Origin: Clostridiales bacterium
GTDB taxonomy: Bacteria; Bacillota; Clostridia; Lachnospirales; Lachnospiraceae
Assembly (NCBI GenBank): GCA_012520645.1
Contig: JAAYNV010000030.1
Span: forward strand, 1 to 46,356
Direction: 5' to 3'
DNA: 46,356 nucleotides
Position numbers and translations under genes: made by a program. The notes under the pieces were generated by a model. It saw only the letters and a list, made by a program, of their open reading frames with translations. It made no database searches and was not told where the DNA came from. Below are positions 8,443 to 16,595 of the stretch, piece by piece (within the stretch, counting starts at the first letter, position 1; every line of letters starts with the position of its first letter).

Positions 8443-8922
8443 TTACTTATGATAGGGTTCATGATGAATAATGCGATATCCCCGGTAAATCTGTTCTGCC
8501 AGAATAACCCTCATCAATTGGTGAGGAAATGTCATATCCGAAAAGGAAAGTCTGAAATCTGCCTGAGCTAAGATGGCATCTGACAGACCAAGCGAACCCC
8601 CAATGATAAAAGTAATATGACTCTCGCCCATTATTCCAAGCTGCTCCAATTTTGCCGCAAACTGCTCGGAAGTAAGCTTTTTCCCTGCGATTTCCAGCGT
8701 AACTACATAGGAATCCTCTTTTAATGCCCGAAAAAGCCTTTCTCCTTCCTTCTCGCGAATCTGCTTTTCCACTGTCTCAGAAGCCCCATCCGGTGTCTTT
8801 TCATCTGCCACTTCCAGAATTTCAAGCTTTATATATCTGGAAAGACGTTTTTCATATTCTGCTATGGCATCCTTCCAATACTTTTCCTTTAGCTTCCCAA
8901 CGCAGAGAATCGTAATCTTCAT
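8443..8922 (-). CDS. rlmH: 23S rRNA (pseudouridine1915-N3)-methyltransferase RlmH
   Basis: The 159-residue protein matches RlmH over its whole length. It starts MKITILCVGKLKEKYW, has the SPOUT knot residues FIIGGSLGLSDAI and ends with the invariant FPHQLMRVILAEQIYRGYRI plus HHEPYHK. RlmH is a SPOUT-class, SAM-dependent dimeric enzyme that methylates pseudouridine 1915 in helix 69 of 23S rRNA, acting on assembled 70S ribosomes. It is 13 bp downstream of the zinc-ribbon membrane protein gene and is followed by a hairpin terminator, so it looks like the last gene of its transcript. Confidence 0.98.
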   Translation of the reverse strand: MKITILCVGKLKEKYWKDAIAEYEKRLSRYIKLEILEVADEKTPDGASETVEKQIREKEGERLFRALKEDSYVVTLEIAGKKLTSEQFAAKLEQLGIMGESHITFIIGGSLGLSDAILAQADFRLSFSDMTFPHQLMRVILAEQIYRGYRIIHHEPYHK

Positions 8923-8935
8923 GATCTTTTAGACT

Positions 8936-9835
8936 CTAACCTTCTTCATTTCCAGCAAATACTTCCTGATAATAATCATCCACAAGCTGCTCCACATAGG
9001 CTTCATCCAGATTCATAAATTGTGCCGTAATACGCTCCTGCATCCGATCCGTCCGTTTAAAGTATTTTGCTTCCTCATCCATATTCTGCTCCGCTTCATC
9101 CGCAAACAGTCCTTGCTCAATCTTCTCTGCGGTCAGATTCTCCCGGCACCAGTTGAGAATTTCCCTGGTCAGTTCATCCTCTTTGGTTGCCTTTATAGAT
9201 AACAGCTTGGACGAACGCATCGAGAGTACTCCCATAACGAGAAACAAAAGGAACATGGCTCCCATAACGCCATTGATCAGATAGCGGTTAAATGCGGCAA
9301 GTCTGATCGGCAACAGACCCAGATTCAGAAGGACCAGCCCGATAAATCCAAGTATGCCAACCACAAGCAGAACATATGCCGAAGACCGGAATTCTTCTGC
9401 CTTTTCGGAAGATTTCTGGTAAACACCGGCGTTAGCACTATAAGACAACCGCTGCGGTATGGCTCCTTCGATATTGCCACCTTCCTCCTTCGAAATGGAT
9501 TCTTTCTCCGGTTGGTCGAAGGATTCCTGTTGGCAGACCTCTTTTCTGCGAAACGTCTCCTGATAAAAGATGCCTACCGCACGGACTGCCTTTTCCTGTT
9601 CTTCGCTGCCCACAAACAATTCATACAGCTCCGGTTCCTTTGCAGTCTCCATGCTGACACTCTGAAAGTCATTTGCCTGTAAAAACTCATAGATAGGGCG
9701 TACTTCCTCATATTTTCCGAAGGTCAGTGCAGACCGTGAAAGCTCATCCAATGTTTCTACCAGTTCACAGCCGCAGTCTGCACATATTCTGATTCCTTCT
9801 ATATATTCATTCTTACATTTCGGACACCATGGCAT
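8936..9835 (-). CDS. Zinc-ribbon membrane protein of unknown function
   Basis: I do not recognise a specific family for the whole protein. Residues 1-25 form a zinc ribbon (MPWCPKCKNEY then CADCGCEL). Residues of about 35-100 (FGKYEEVRPIYEFLQANDF and LFVGSEEQEKAVRAV) look like the DUF2007-type 'putative signal-transducing' fold. Two hydrophobic helices follow near 155-175 and 185-205, then an acidic and polar C-terminal third rich in helices, ending in YYQEVFAGNEEG. It sits upstream of rlmH by 13 bp and downstream of the Dabb gene by 27 bp. A membrane-bound sensor or adaptor is a reasonable guess only. Confidence 0.65.
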   Translation of the reverse strand: MPWCPKCKNEYIEGIRICADCGCELVETLDELSRSALTFGKYEEVRPIYEFLQANDFQSVSMETAKEPELYELFVGSEEQEKAVRAVGIFYQETFRRKEVCQQESFDQPEKESISKEEGGNIEGAIPQRLSYSANAGVYQKSSEKAEEFRSSAYVLLVVGILGFIGLVLLNLGLLPIRLAAFNRYLINGVMGAMFLLFLVMGVLSMRSSKLLSIKATKEDELTREILNWCRENLTAEKIEQGLFADEAEQNMDEEAKYFKRTDRMQERITAQFMNLDEAYVEQLVDDYYQEVFAGNEEG

Positions 9836-9862
9836 GTTTCATTCCTCCCCTTTTCATGCCTG

Positions 9863-10162
9863 CTATGACTCATAATCCAGACATACACGGTCACAGGTCA
9901 CTGTTTTGATATAGGCTCCTGCCTGTACATGTGCCGGATGTACCTGATACGCATTCAGTGCCTCCACACTCTCAAATACAGAAACAAGACCAAGATCCTT
10001 ATTGCTTGAGTCTAACTCATTGATAACAACCTCTAAAGAAACCACACCGGTCACCTGTGCCTTTACAGCTTCCAGATTTTTACGGATGGTATTCCCTGCC
10101 TCTTCCCGTTCTTCCTTCGACAGCTCTGGTTTGAAGTTCCATAAAACAATGTGATTTACCAT
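9863..10162 (-). CDS. Dabb (stress-responsive A/B barrel) family protein
   Basis: The 99-residue protein begins MVNHIVLWNFKPELSKEE and ends with HPAHVQAGAYIKTVTCDRVCLDYE, the compact layout of dimeric alpha/beta-barrel (Dabb) proteins. The HPAHV segment is a family signature. Known members include stress-response proteins and a few cyclases, so the fold can be called but not the function. It lies 14 bp downstream of the NfnB-like gene and is probably cotranscribed with the pair. Confidence 0.85.
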   Translation of the reverse strand: MVNHIVLWNFKPELSKEEREEAGNTIRKNLEAVKAQVTGVVSLEVVINELDSSNKDLGLVSVFESVEALNAYQVHPAHVQAGAYIKTVTCDRVCLDYES

Positions 10163-10176
10163 GGTTTTGCGTCCTC

Positions 10177-11562
10177 CTATTTACTGCTCAGATATTCATG
10201 AATGCCCTTTGCCCCTGCTTTTCCGGCACCCATGGCCAAAATTACGGTAGCCGCACCAGTTACGGCATCTCCGCCTGCATATACGCCTTCCTTTGTCGTT
10301 TTACCATGCTCTTCATCTGCTACAATACATTTCCATTTATTGACTTCCAGTCCTTCTGTAGTAGAAGAAATCAACGGATTCGGAGATGTACCAAGAGACA
10401 TGATTACAGTATCTACTTCAATTACGAATTCCGAGCCTTCCACTACAACCGGTCTTCTTCTACCCGAAGCATCCGGCTCTCCTAACTCCATGCGTACACA
10501 CTTAATACCGCATACCCAGCCATTTTCATCGGCAAGAATCTCTACCGGATTGGTCAGAAGGTCAAAGATAATGCCTTCTTCCTTTGCATGATGTACTTCT
10601 TCCACTCTGGCAGGAAGTTCTTCTTCGCTTCTGCGATATACAATATGTGTTTCTGCGCCCAGACGGAGGGCTGTTCTGGCAGCATCCATGGCAACATTAC
10701 CACCGCCGACTACAGCTACCTTTTTGCCGTGCATGATCGGCGTATTGGAATTCTCATCAAATGCCTTCATCAGATTACTTCTGGTTAAATACTCATTGGC
10801 GGAAAATACACCGTTTGCCTGTTCACCCGGAATGCCCATGAACTTCGGAAGCCCTGCACCGGAACCGATAAATACGGCATCAAATCCTTCTTCTTCCATG
10901 AGTTCATCAATAGTAACCGCCTTGCCGACTACAACATTTGTTTCGATTTTAACACCAAGAGACTTCACGTTTTCAATCTCTTTCTTTACCACATCTTCTT
11001 TGGGAAGACGGAACTCCGGAATACCATATACAAGTACACCACCTGCCTCATGCAGTGCTTCAAAGATGGTCACATCATAACCAAGTTTTGCAAGATCCCC
11101 AGCACAGGTAAGTCCGGCAGGTCCGGAACCGATCACCGCTACCTTCTTGCCGTTTTTCTCCTTTGCACCTTCCGGTTTGATGCCGTTTTCTCTTGCCCAG
11201 TCAGCCACGAAACGCTCCAGTTTTCCAATGGAGATGGCTTCACCCTTAATGCCGCGGATACATTTGCCTTCACACTGGCTCTCCTGAGGACATACCCGGC
11301 CACAGATTGCCGGCAATGCAGAAGATTCACTGATAATCTTATACGCTTCTTCCAAATTTCCGAGTTTTACCTGCTCTACAAAGCCCGGAATATTAATAGA
11401 TACCGGACATCCCTTTACACACTGCGCATTTTTGCAGTTAATACATCTTTCTGCTTCACACATAGCCTCTTCTTTGTTATAACCAAGGCAGACTTCTTTA
11501 AAATTTGCTGCTCTTTCTTTCGCATCCTGTTCCCGGACAGGTACTTTTTTTAATACGTCCAT
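10177..11562 (-). CDS. NfnB/GltA-like FAD-, NADPH- and Fe-S-containing oxidoreductase subunit
   Basis: The 461-residue protein has an N-terminal cysteine-rich domain that would bind two [4Fe-4S] clusters (CINCKNAQCVKGCPV and CGRVCPQESQCEGKC), then two Rossmann folds: FAD-binding VAVIGSGPAGLTCAGDLAKL near residue 143 and NAD(P)-binding VAVVGGGNVAMDAARTALRL near 285. It is the glutamate-synthase small-subunit type. Because its partner (11584-12462) is the ferredoxin-NADP reductase-like subunit, the pair fits NfnAB, the flavin-bifurcating NADH-dependent reduced ferredoxin:NADP oxidoreductase, or its sulfide-dehydrogenase-like relatives. Databases often call this gene gltA (glutamate synthase), but no large glutamate synthase subunit is nearby. 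Confidence 0.9.
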   Translation of the reverse strand: MDVLKKVPVREQDAKERAANFKEVCLGYNKEEAMCEAERCINCKNAQCVKGCPVSINIPGFVEQVKLGNLEEAYKIISESSALPAICGRVCPQESQCEGKCIRGIKGEAISIGKLERFVADWARENGIKPEGAKEKNGKKVAVIGSGPAGLTCAGDLAKLGYDVTIFEALHEAGGVLVYGIPEFRLPKEDVVKKEIENVKSLGVKIETNVVVGKAVTIDELMEEEGFDAVFIGSGAGLPKFMGIPGEQANGVFSANEYLTRSNLMKAFDENSNTPIMHGKKVAVVGGGNVAMDAARTALRLGAETHIVYRRSEEELPARVEEVHHAKEEGIIFDLLTNPVEILADENGWVCGIKCVRMELGEPDASGRRRPVVVEGSEFVIEVDTVIMSLGTSPNPLISSTTEGLEVNKWKCIVADEEHGKTTKEGVYAGGDAVTGAATVILAMGAGKAGAKGIHEYLSSK

Positions 11563-11583
11563 TGTTAACCTCCAAATTTTATC

Positions 11584-12462
11584 TTAATTGCAGCGTCCAC
11601 ATCCGCCATGGTGTGTGGTTCCCTCTTTTTCTTTGAGGAATGCTCTGCCTTCCGGTGTTTTGTAAATCTGCTGACGCTTCATTGCCTCATCAAAATTTAC
11701 AAGATGACCGTCAAATTCCGGTCCATCCACACATGCAAATTTCACTTCATCCCCTACGGTAACACGACATGCACCGCACATTCCTGTACCGTCTACCATA
11801 ATTGGATTTAAGGATACGATAGTAGGTATATTCAGTTCCTTGGTTAATTTGCATACAAATTTCATCATGATCATGGGACCGATTGCAATGCAGACATCGT
11901 ACTTTTTCCCCTCATTAACCAGATCCTGAATCGTTGTAGTAACCATTCCGCTCCTGCCATAGGAACCATCATCTGTTGTTATGTAAAGATTTCCGGCTAC
12001 TGCTTCCATCTCCTTTTCCAGAATTAACAGATCCTTTGTCTTGGCACCTACGATTACATCCGCGGCAACACCCTGTTCATGCAGCCATTTTACCTGCGGA
12101 TACACCGGTGCTGTTCCCACACCTCCGGCTACAAAAAGAATATTTTTCTTTTTCAGACTTTCGGCATCCTCGGAAGTCAGCTCAGACGGACAGCCGAGCG
12201 GTCCGACAAAATCATGAAACGCATCGCCCTCTTTTAAAGTGGACATGAACTGCGTTCCACCGCCTACAATCTGAAATACAATTGTAACGGTCCCTTCTTT
12301 TCTGTCATAATCGCAGATGGTCAACGGGATACGCTCTCCATCCTCATCCGTGCGGACAATGACAAACTGTCCCGGTTTACACGATTTTGCAACTCTGGGT
12401 GCTTCCACAACCATAAGATAAATGTTAGTCGTAAGTTCTTCTGCTTTTCGAATCTTGTACAT
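11584..12462 (-). CDS. NfnA-like sulfide/dihydroorotate dehydrogenase-type FAD/NAD-binding protein
   Basis: I place the start at 12460-12462 (292 residues, MYKIRKAEEL), where AAGGAG sits seven bases upstream; a longer form from 12486 lacks such a site. Domain order is a flavin-binding barrel (CKPGQFVIVRTDEDGERIPLT), an NAD-binding domain with LFVAGGVGTAPVYPQ, and a [2Fe-2S]-binding loop with GTGMCGACRVTV and FACVDGPEF. It matches NfnA / PyrK-like subunits that accept electrons from or pass them to NADH. The C-terminal tail GGCGRCN adds two cysteines beyond the cluster loop. It starts the operon whose promoter lies at 12528-12556. Confidence 0.9.
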   Translation of the reverse strand: MYKIRKAEELTTNIYLMVVEAPRVAKSCKPGQFVIVRTDEDGERIPLTICDYDRKEGTVTIVFQIVGGGTQFMSTLKEGDAFHDFVGPLGCPSELTSEDAESLKKKNILFVAGGVGTAPVYPQVKWLHEQGVAADVIVGAKTKDLLILEKEMEAVAGNLYITTDDGSYGRSGMVTTTIQDLVNEGKKYDVCIAIGPMIMMKFVCKLTKELNIPTIVSLNPIMVDGTGMCGACRVTVGDEVKFACVDGPEFDGHLVNFDEAMKRQQIYKTPEGRAFLKEKEGTTHHGGCGRCN

Positions 12463-12527
12463 TTGAGACTCCTTCTTTATACTCATACTAATTATTAAGA
12501 CTTTACTGTACTAAAGCCATCCTGCTT

Positions 12528-12556
12528 ATAATAATAGAAAAATAACAAAAAGGCAA
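12528..12556 (-). promoter_or_regulatory. Sigma-A-type promoter for the nfnA-nfnB pair
   Basis: On the minus strand TTGCCT (12551-12556) is followed by a 17-bp spacer and TATTAT (12528-12533). It starts immediately outside the stop codon of the zinc-ribbon/TPR gene and leaves a leader of about 60 bases before the chosen start. Called by pattern only. Confidence 0.5.
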
Positions 12557-12559
12557 CTA

Positions 12560-13963
12560 TTAATAAGGATTTGCAAGATAATTTCCTTTGTCATCCGTTG
12601 TCACCTTATAAATGGTTCCACTTTCCGCTTCCACACCGTACAGACTTCCGGTGCGAGTAAGCGTGCCGATCGTATCCTGATAATACTCTGCGACCAGAAA
12701 AAAATTATTTCTTCCAATCTGAATCAATGTACTCGCAATGTAAACATTTTTTCCGCTTTTATTCGGGACACTGCCGTCAAATTCCAGAATCACTCCCCGC
12801 TCTTTCAATTCCTGCATCAAAAGATTTACCGCTGTCACAACATCAATTGACGTATGGACACGCAACAGATAATTGCGGGTTGTCACATCACTTGCCACAC
12901 CTTCTTCACTATAGGCCACAAATTTAAAGCAGCTGTTGCCAAGCGGCATGGCAATCGGCACAGAATATGGGATGGAATCTAATGTCGGTTCACTTCCATC
13001 CATCGTATAATAAACGGTACTAGCTTCCGGCACTTCAACTGAAATCATCGTGGGACAGTCATAGGAACCACTCATACATTCCACAATGGGTGCTAACGGA
13101 ATCGCAACCTCTATATTATAATGCTTCGTCACTACGTTACTGGCAATTCCATATTCATTGATAAACACTGCAGAAATAACATATTCTCCGCTCTCCAGCA
13201 TAATCGGTGTGGTATAACGTTCCGAACCTTTTGTTGGTGTGGAGCCATCCATTGTATAATAGATATCACCACTTGTATGGCTGTTCAGCTTGAGTGCAAC
13301 AACCTCGGTATAACTTCCCTCTGCATTAGAAAATTCCGGTTCTAATGCAAGAAAACGTCGAAACTTCTCCTGCATCTGGTTCGAATCACTGTTTAAAAGC
13401 AGCCTGTTGATTGCCGCATAGTCCTGTTCCGCTTCATACAGTCTGATCAGACGTTCATATGCTTCCTCGTTGTCTCCGTCCTTTGCAATAATATCCCGCA
13501 GTGTCTGTCTGGCATCTGCAAATTTTTCTTCTCTGATATAATATTCTGCCAGAAGGAGCCGTGCTTCCAGGTCATCTTCATTTAACAGAATCGCACGCTC
13601 CAGATATACGATCGCCTGTTCTAAATCCTGTTCTTTTGCTGCAGCCATTGCACTTTTCATCTGATAATCAAAAGAATTGCTTCGATAAAAACCGACACCT
13701 ATATACATCAGAATCAAAAGAATTATCACAGTCAGAGCAAATATAGCCATAAGGATTCGTTTCCTGATACGTCTTCCCCGCTCCATATAACCTTCCGTTT
13801 TTTTCTGACCCGCTGAAATATCCTCAATCAGACCGGAAAGTGTTTCATGTATGCTGTTTTCAATTTCAATATCCATATCTGGTACAATCTGGATTTCCTG
13901 TCCGCAATGTTCGCAGTATAAATGTCCTTCTGCCATTTCATGTCCACATTTGGAACATTTCAT
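12560..13963 (-). CDS. Zinc-ribbon, TPR and chitobiase-like repeat membrane protein
   Basis: The start at 13961-13963 is preferred (467 residues, MKCSKCGHEMAEGHLYC) because AGAGGT lies just upstream; an ATG at 13990 would add nine residues. Layout: zinc ribbon with four cysteines (about 3-25), a membrane helix near 70-95 (KRILMAIFALTVIILLILMY), TPR-type helices to about 195, then two copies of a beta-sandwich module with IYYTMDGSTPT and VYYTMDGSEPT, the hallmark of the chitobiase/beta-hexosaminidase C-terminal-like (CHB_HEX_C) repeat. The C-terminus resembles a small sensor-like domain. The topology puts the zinc ribbon inside and the repeats outside, so it could sense or bind wall material; that is inference. 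It lies 37 bp after folD. Confidence 0.75.
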   Translation of the reverse strand: MKCSKCGHEMAEGHLYCEHCGQEIQIVPDMDIEIENSIHETLSGLIEDISAGQKKTEGYMERGRRIRKRILMAIFALTVIILLILMYIGVGFYRSNSFDYQMKSAMAAAKEQDLEQAIVYLERAILLNEDDLEARLLLAEYYIREEKFADARQTLRDIIAKDGDNEEAYERLIRLYEAEQDYAAINRLLLNSDSNQMQEKFRRFLALEPEFSNAEGSYTEVVALKLNSHTSGDIYYTMDGSTPTKGSERYTTPIMLESGEYVISAVFINEYGIASNVVTKHYNIEVAIPLAPIVECMSGSYDCPTMISVEVPEASTVYYTMDGSEPTLDSIPYSVPIAMPLGNSCFKFVAYSEEGVASDVTTRNYLLRVHTSIDVVTAVNLLMQELKERGVILEFDGSVPNKSGKNVYIASTLIQIGRNNFFLVAEYYQDTIGTLTRTGSLYGVEAESGTIYKVTTDDKGNYLANPY

Positions 13964-14000
13964 ATCGCTACCTCTTTTCGGATCCTTCATTCCTGTTACA

Positions 14001-14843
14001 TTATGATAGACTCAGGGATTCCACACAGTTATTCATTAACATCGCGATCGTCATAGGACCGACACCGCCCGGTACGGGAGTGATCGCACTGCATACCGGC
14101 TCTACATCCTCAAAATCCACATCGCCACAGAGTTTATTCCCCTCCAGACGATGAATGCCGACATCAATGACAACAGCTCCCTCTTTGACATATTCTCTTG
14201 TAATCATCTTGGGCTTTCCGATCGCCACCACAAGAATATCCGCTCTTTTGCAGACTTCCTTTAAATCTTTTGTACGGGAATGTGTAACGGTTACGGTACC
14301 GTTTTCCCGAAGCAGCAGAATTGCCATAGGTTTACCGACAATATTACTTCTTCCGATTACAACGCATTCCTTTCCTTCGATTGAAATGCCGGAACGTTTT
14401 AAAAGCTGGATAATCCCCGCTGGTGTGCAGGATAAAAATCCCGGCTGACCAATACAAAGCGCTCCAACACTCTGCGGATGGAAACCGTCCACATCCTTTT
14501 TCGGGTCAATGGCGCGTATTACCGTATCCTCATCAATCTGTTTCGGAAGCGGGAGCTGTACCAGAATACCGTTGCAGTCCTCTCTCTCATTTAACTGTCC
14601 AATCAGTGCAAGCAATTCCTCCTGCGTGGTTTCCTCCGGCAGTTCATACGAAATCGATTCTATTCCGATATATTCACAAGCTCTTTTCTTATTGCGCACA
14701 TAAACGGAAGATGCCGGATCGTTTCCGACCTGAATGACTGCTAAAGCAATACTTTTTCCCTCTGCCTTCAATGCTGCTACCTTTTCCTTGCATTCCTCTT
14801 TAATCTGTGCCGAAATTGCTTTTCCATCAATAATCTGTGCCAT
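14001..14843 (-). CDS. folD: Bifunctional methylene-THF dehydrogenase / methenyl-THF cyclohydrolase
   Basis: The 280-residue product is a complete FolD. It contains VYVRNKKRACEYIGI with the catalytic lysine, GILVQLPLPKQID, the P-loop-like CVVIGRSNIVGKPMAILLL and the C-terminal PVPGGVGPMTIAMLM signature. It interconverts 5,10-methylene-THF and 10-formyl-THF through methenyl-THF using NADP. It follows fhs by 51 bp, so the two neighbouring genes supply 10-formyl-THF from formate or serine-derived carbon. The same pair forms part of the methyl branch of acetogens, but no other acetogenesis gene is in this window. Confidence 0.98.
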   Translation of the reverse strand: MAQIIDGKAISAQIKEECKEKVAALKAEGKSIALAVIQVGNDPASSVYVRNKKRACEYIGIESISYELPEETTQEELLALIGQLNEREDCNGILVQLPLPKQIDEDTVIRAIDPKKDVDGFHPQSVGALCIGQPGFLSCTPAGIIQLLKRSGISIEGKECVVIGRSNIVGKPMAILLLRENGTVTVTHSRTKDLKEVCKRADILVVAIGKPKMITREYVKEGAVVIDVGIHRLEGNKLCGDVDFEDVEPVCSAITPVPGGVGPMTIAMLMNNCVESLSLS

Positions 14844-14894
14844 GAAGCTACCTCCTAAAACAATTCATTTAATCACCCTGCTCAAACAATAATA

Positions 14895-16565
14895 TTAAAA
14901 CAGTCCGGTGATGACACCCTCTTCGTTTACATCAATTGCAAATGCAGCCGGTTTTTTCGGAAGACCGGGCATTGTCACAACAGCACCGGTCAATACAACC
15001 ACAAAACCTGCACCAGCAGACACATAAACCTCACGGATATTGAGCGTAAACTGTTCCGGACGTCCCAAAAGTGCCGGGTCATCCGACAGAGAATACTGGG
15101 TTTTTGCCATGCAAACCGGTAAATTTCCAAATCCAAGTTCCGTCAGTTTATCCAGCTGCTTTGCAGCCACAGGAGTATATGCAACGTCACCTGCTCCATA
15201 TATTTCTTTTGCAACGGTTTCAATCTTCTCTTTTAAAGATAATTCATCCGGATAAAGTACATGGAAATCACTTTTTTTATTTTCCAGAGTATGAAGTACC
15301 TTTTGGGCCAGTGCAATTCCACCTTCACCGCCCTTTTCCCATACTTCGGAAATGGCAAATTCACAGCCACGTTCTTCACAGAATTCTTTGACAAAGGATA
15401 CTTCTGCCTTAGTATCCGTAACGAAAGCATTTAAGGTTACGACAACAGGCACTCCATATTTCTGAAGATTCTCAATATGCTTTTCTAAATTGACAATGCC
15501 CTTTTTTAAGGCATCCAGATTCTCATGGTTAAGATCTGCCTTTGCCACTCCGCCATTGTATTTGAGAGCACGCACCGTTGCTACAAGTACCACTGCATCC
15601 GGCTTTAAGTCTGCCATACGACACTTGATATCAAAGAATTTCTCCGCACCTAAGTCTGCACCAAAGCCTGCCTCCGTAATGACATAATCTGCCATTTTCA
15701 GTGCCGTCTTTGTAGCGCGCACGGAATTACAGCCGTGTGCGATATTGGCAAACGGTCCACCATGTACCAGTGCAGGAGTATGTTCCAGCGTCTGAATCAG
15801 ATTCGGCTTTAACGCATCCTTTAAGAGTGCTGCCATTGCTCCGACTGCCTGAAGATCCTTGGCTGTAACAGGCTTTCCCTCAAAGTTATATGCCACGACC
15901 ATTCTTCCAAGCCGTTCCTTTAAATCTTCCAGATCAGCGGCCAGACAAAGCACTGCCATAATCTCAGAAGCTACGGTGATCACAAAGTGATCCTCCCTGA
16001 CCGTGCCGTCCATTTTGTTTCCAAGTCCAACCACAATATTTCGAAGGACACGATCATTCATATCCAGACATCTCTTCCACACAACCTGTCTGGTATCAAT
16101 ACCCAGTTCATTTCCCTGCTGAATATGATTGTCAAGCAGAGCTGCCAATAAGTTATTGGCCGATGTAATTGCATGAAAATCACCGGTAAAATGCAGATTC
16201 AGATCTTCCATCGGAACAACCTGTGCATATCCGCCGCCGGCAGCTCCACCCTTGATTCCGAAACACGGTCCAAGAGACGGCTCTCTAAGCGCGATCACTG
16301 CTTTTTTTCCCAGTTTTCCAAAGGCCTGTCCCAGTCCCACACTGGTTGTCGTCTTACCTTCTCCTGCCGGAGTCGGATTGATGGCTGTGACAAGAATTAA
16401 TTTCCCATCCGGCTGATTCTGTACCTTTTCCATGTATTCATCGGATATTTTTGCCTTATATCTTCCATAAAGCTCCAGTTCATCCGCTGTAATATCAAGG
16501 CTTTCAGCGATTTTGGCAATGGGTTCCATAACGGCTTCCTGTGCAATTTGAATGTCTGTTTTCAT
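14895..16565 (-). CDS. fhs: Formate-tetrahydrofolate ligase
   Basis: The 556-residue protein has the ATP-binding signature [18 protein letters not shown] near residue 67 and [23 protein letters not shown] near 95, both diagnostic of Fhs. It makes 10-formyl-THF from formate, THF and ATP. It is of normal length, with an excellent AAGGAGGAG site before the ATG at 16563-16565. It lies 30 bp after ftsK and 51 bp before folD. I looked for but did not see a THF riboswitch in the 30-bp gap; the regulatory start of the operon must lie farther upstream (tepA). Confidence 0.98.
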   Translation of the reverse strand: MKTDIQIAQEAVMEPIAKIAESLDITADELELYGRYKAKISDEYMEKVQNQPDGKLILVTAINPTPAGEGKTTTSVGLGQAFGKLGKKAVIALREPSLGPCFGIKGGAAGGGYAQVVPMEDLNLHFTGDFHAITSANNLLAALLDNHIQQGNELGIDTRQVVWKRCLDMNDRVLRNIVVGLGNKMDGTVREDHFVITVASEIMAVLCLAADLEDLKERLGRMVVAYNFEGKPVTAKDLQAVGAMAALLKDALKPNLIQTLEHTPALVHGGPFANIAHGCNSVRATKTALKMADYVITEAGFGADLGAEKFFDIKCRMADLKPDAVVLVATVRALKYNGGVAKADLNHENLDALKKGIVNLEKHIENLQKYGVPVVVTLNAFVTDTKAEVSFVKEFCEERGCEFAISEVWEKGGEGGIALAQKVLHTLENKKSDFHVLYPDELSLKEKIETVAKEIYGAGDVAYTPVAAKQLDKLTELGFGNLPVCMAKTQYSLSDDPALLGRPEQFTLNIREVYVSAGAGFVVVLTGAVVTMPGLPKKPAAFAIDVNEEGVITGLF

Positions 16566-16595
16566 AAGCTCCTCCTTTTGTTTTACGCCTGTTTG

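Noticed and set aside
11050..11553. 167-codon plus-strand open frame opposite the NfnB-like gene
   Set aside because: Shadow of a strongly conserved minus-strand gene; its translation shows no recognisable protein.
16566..16595. A tetrahydrofolate riboswitch before fhs
   Set aside because: The gap to ftsK is 30 bp, too short, and contains only the ribosome site.
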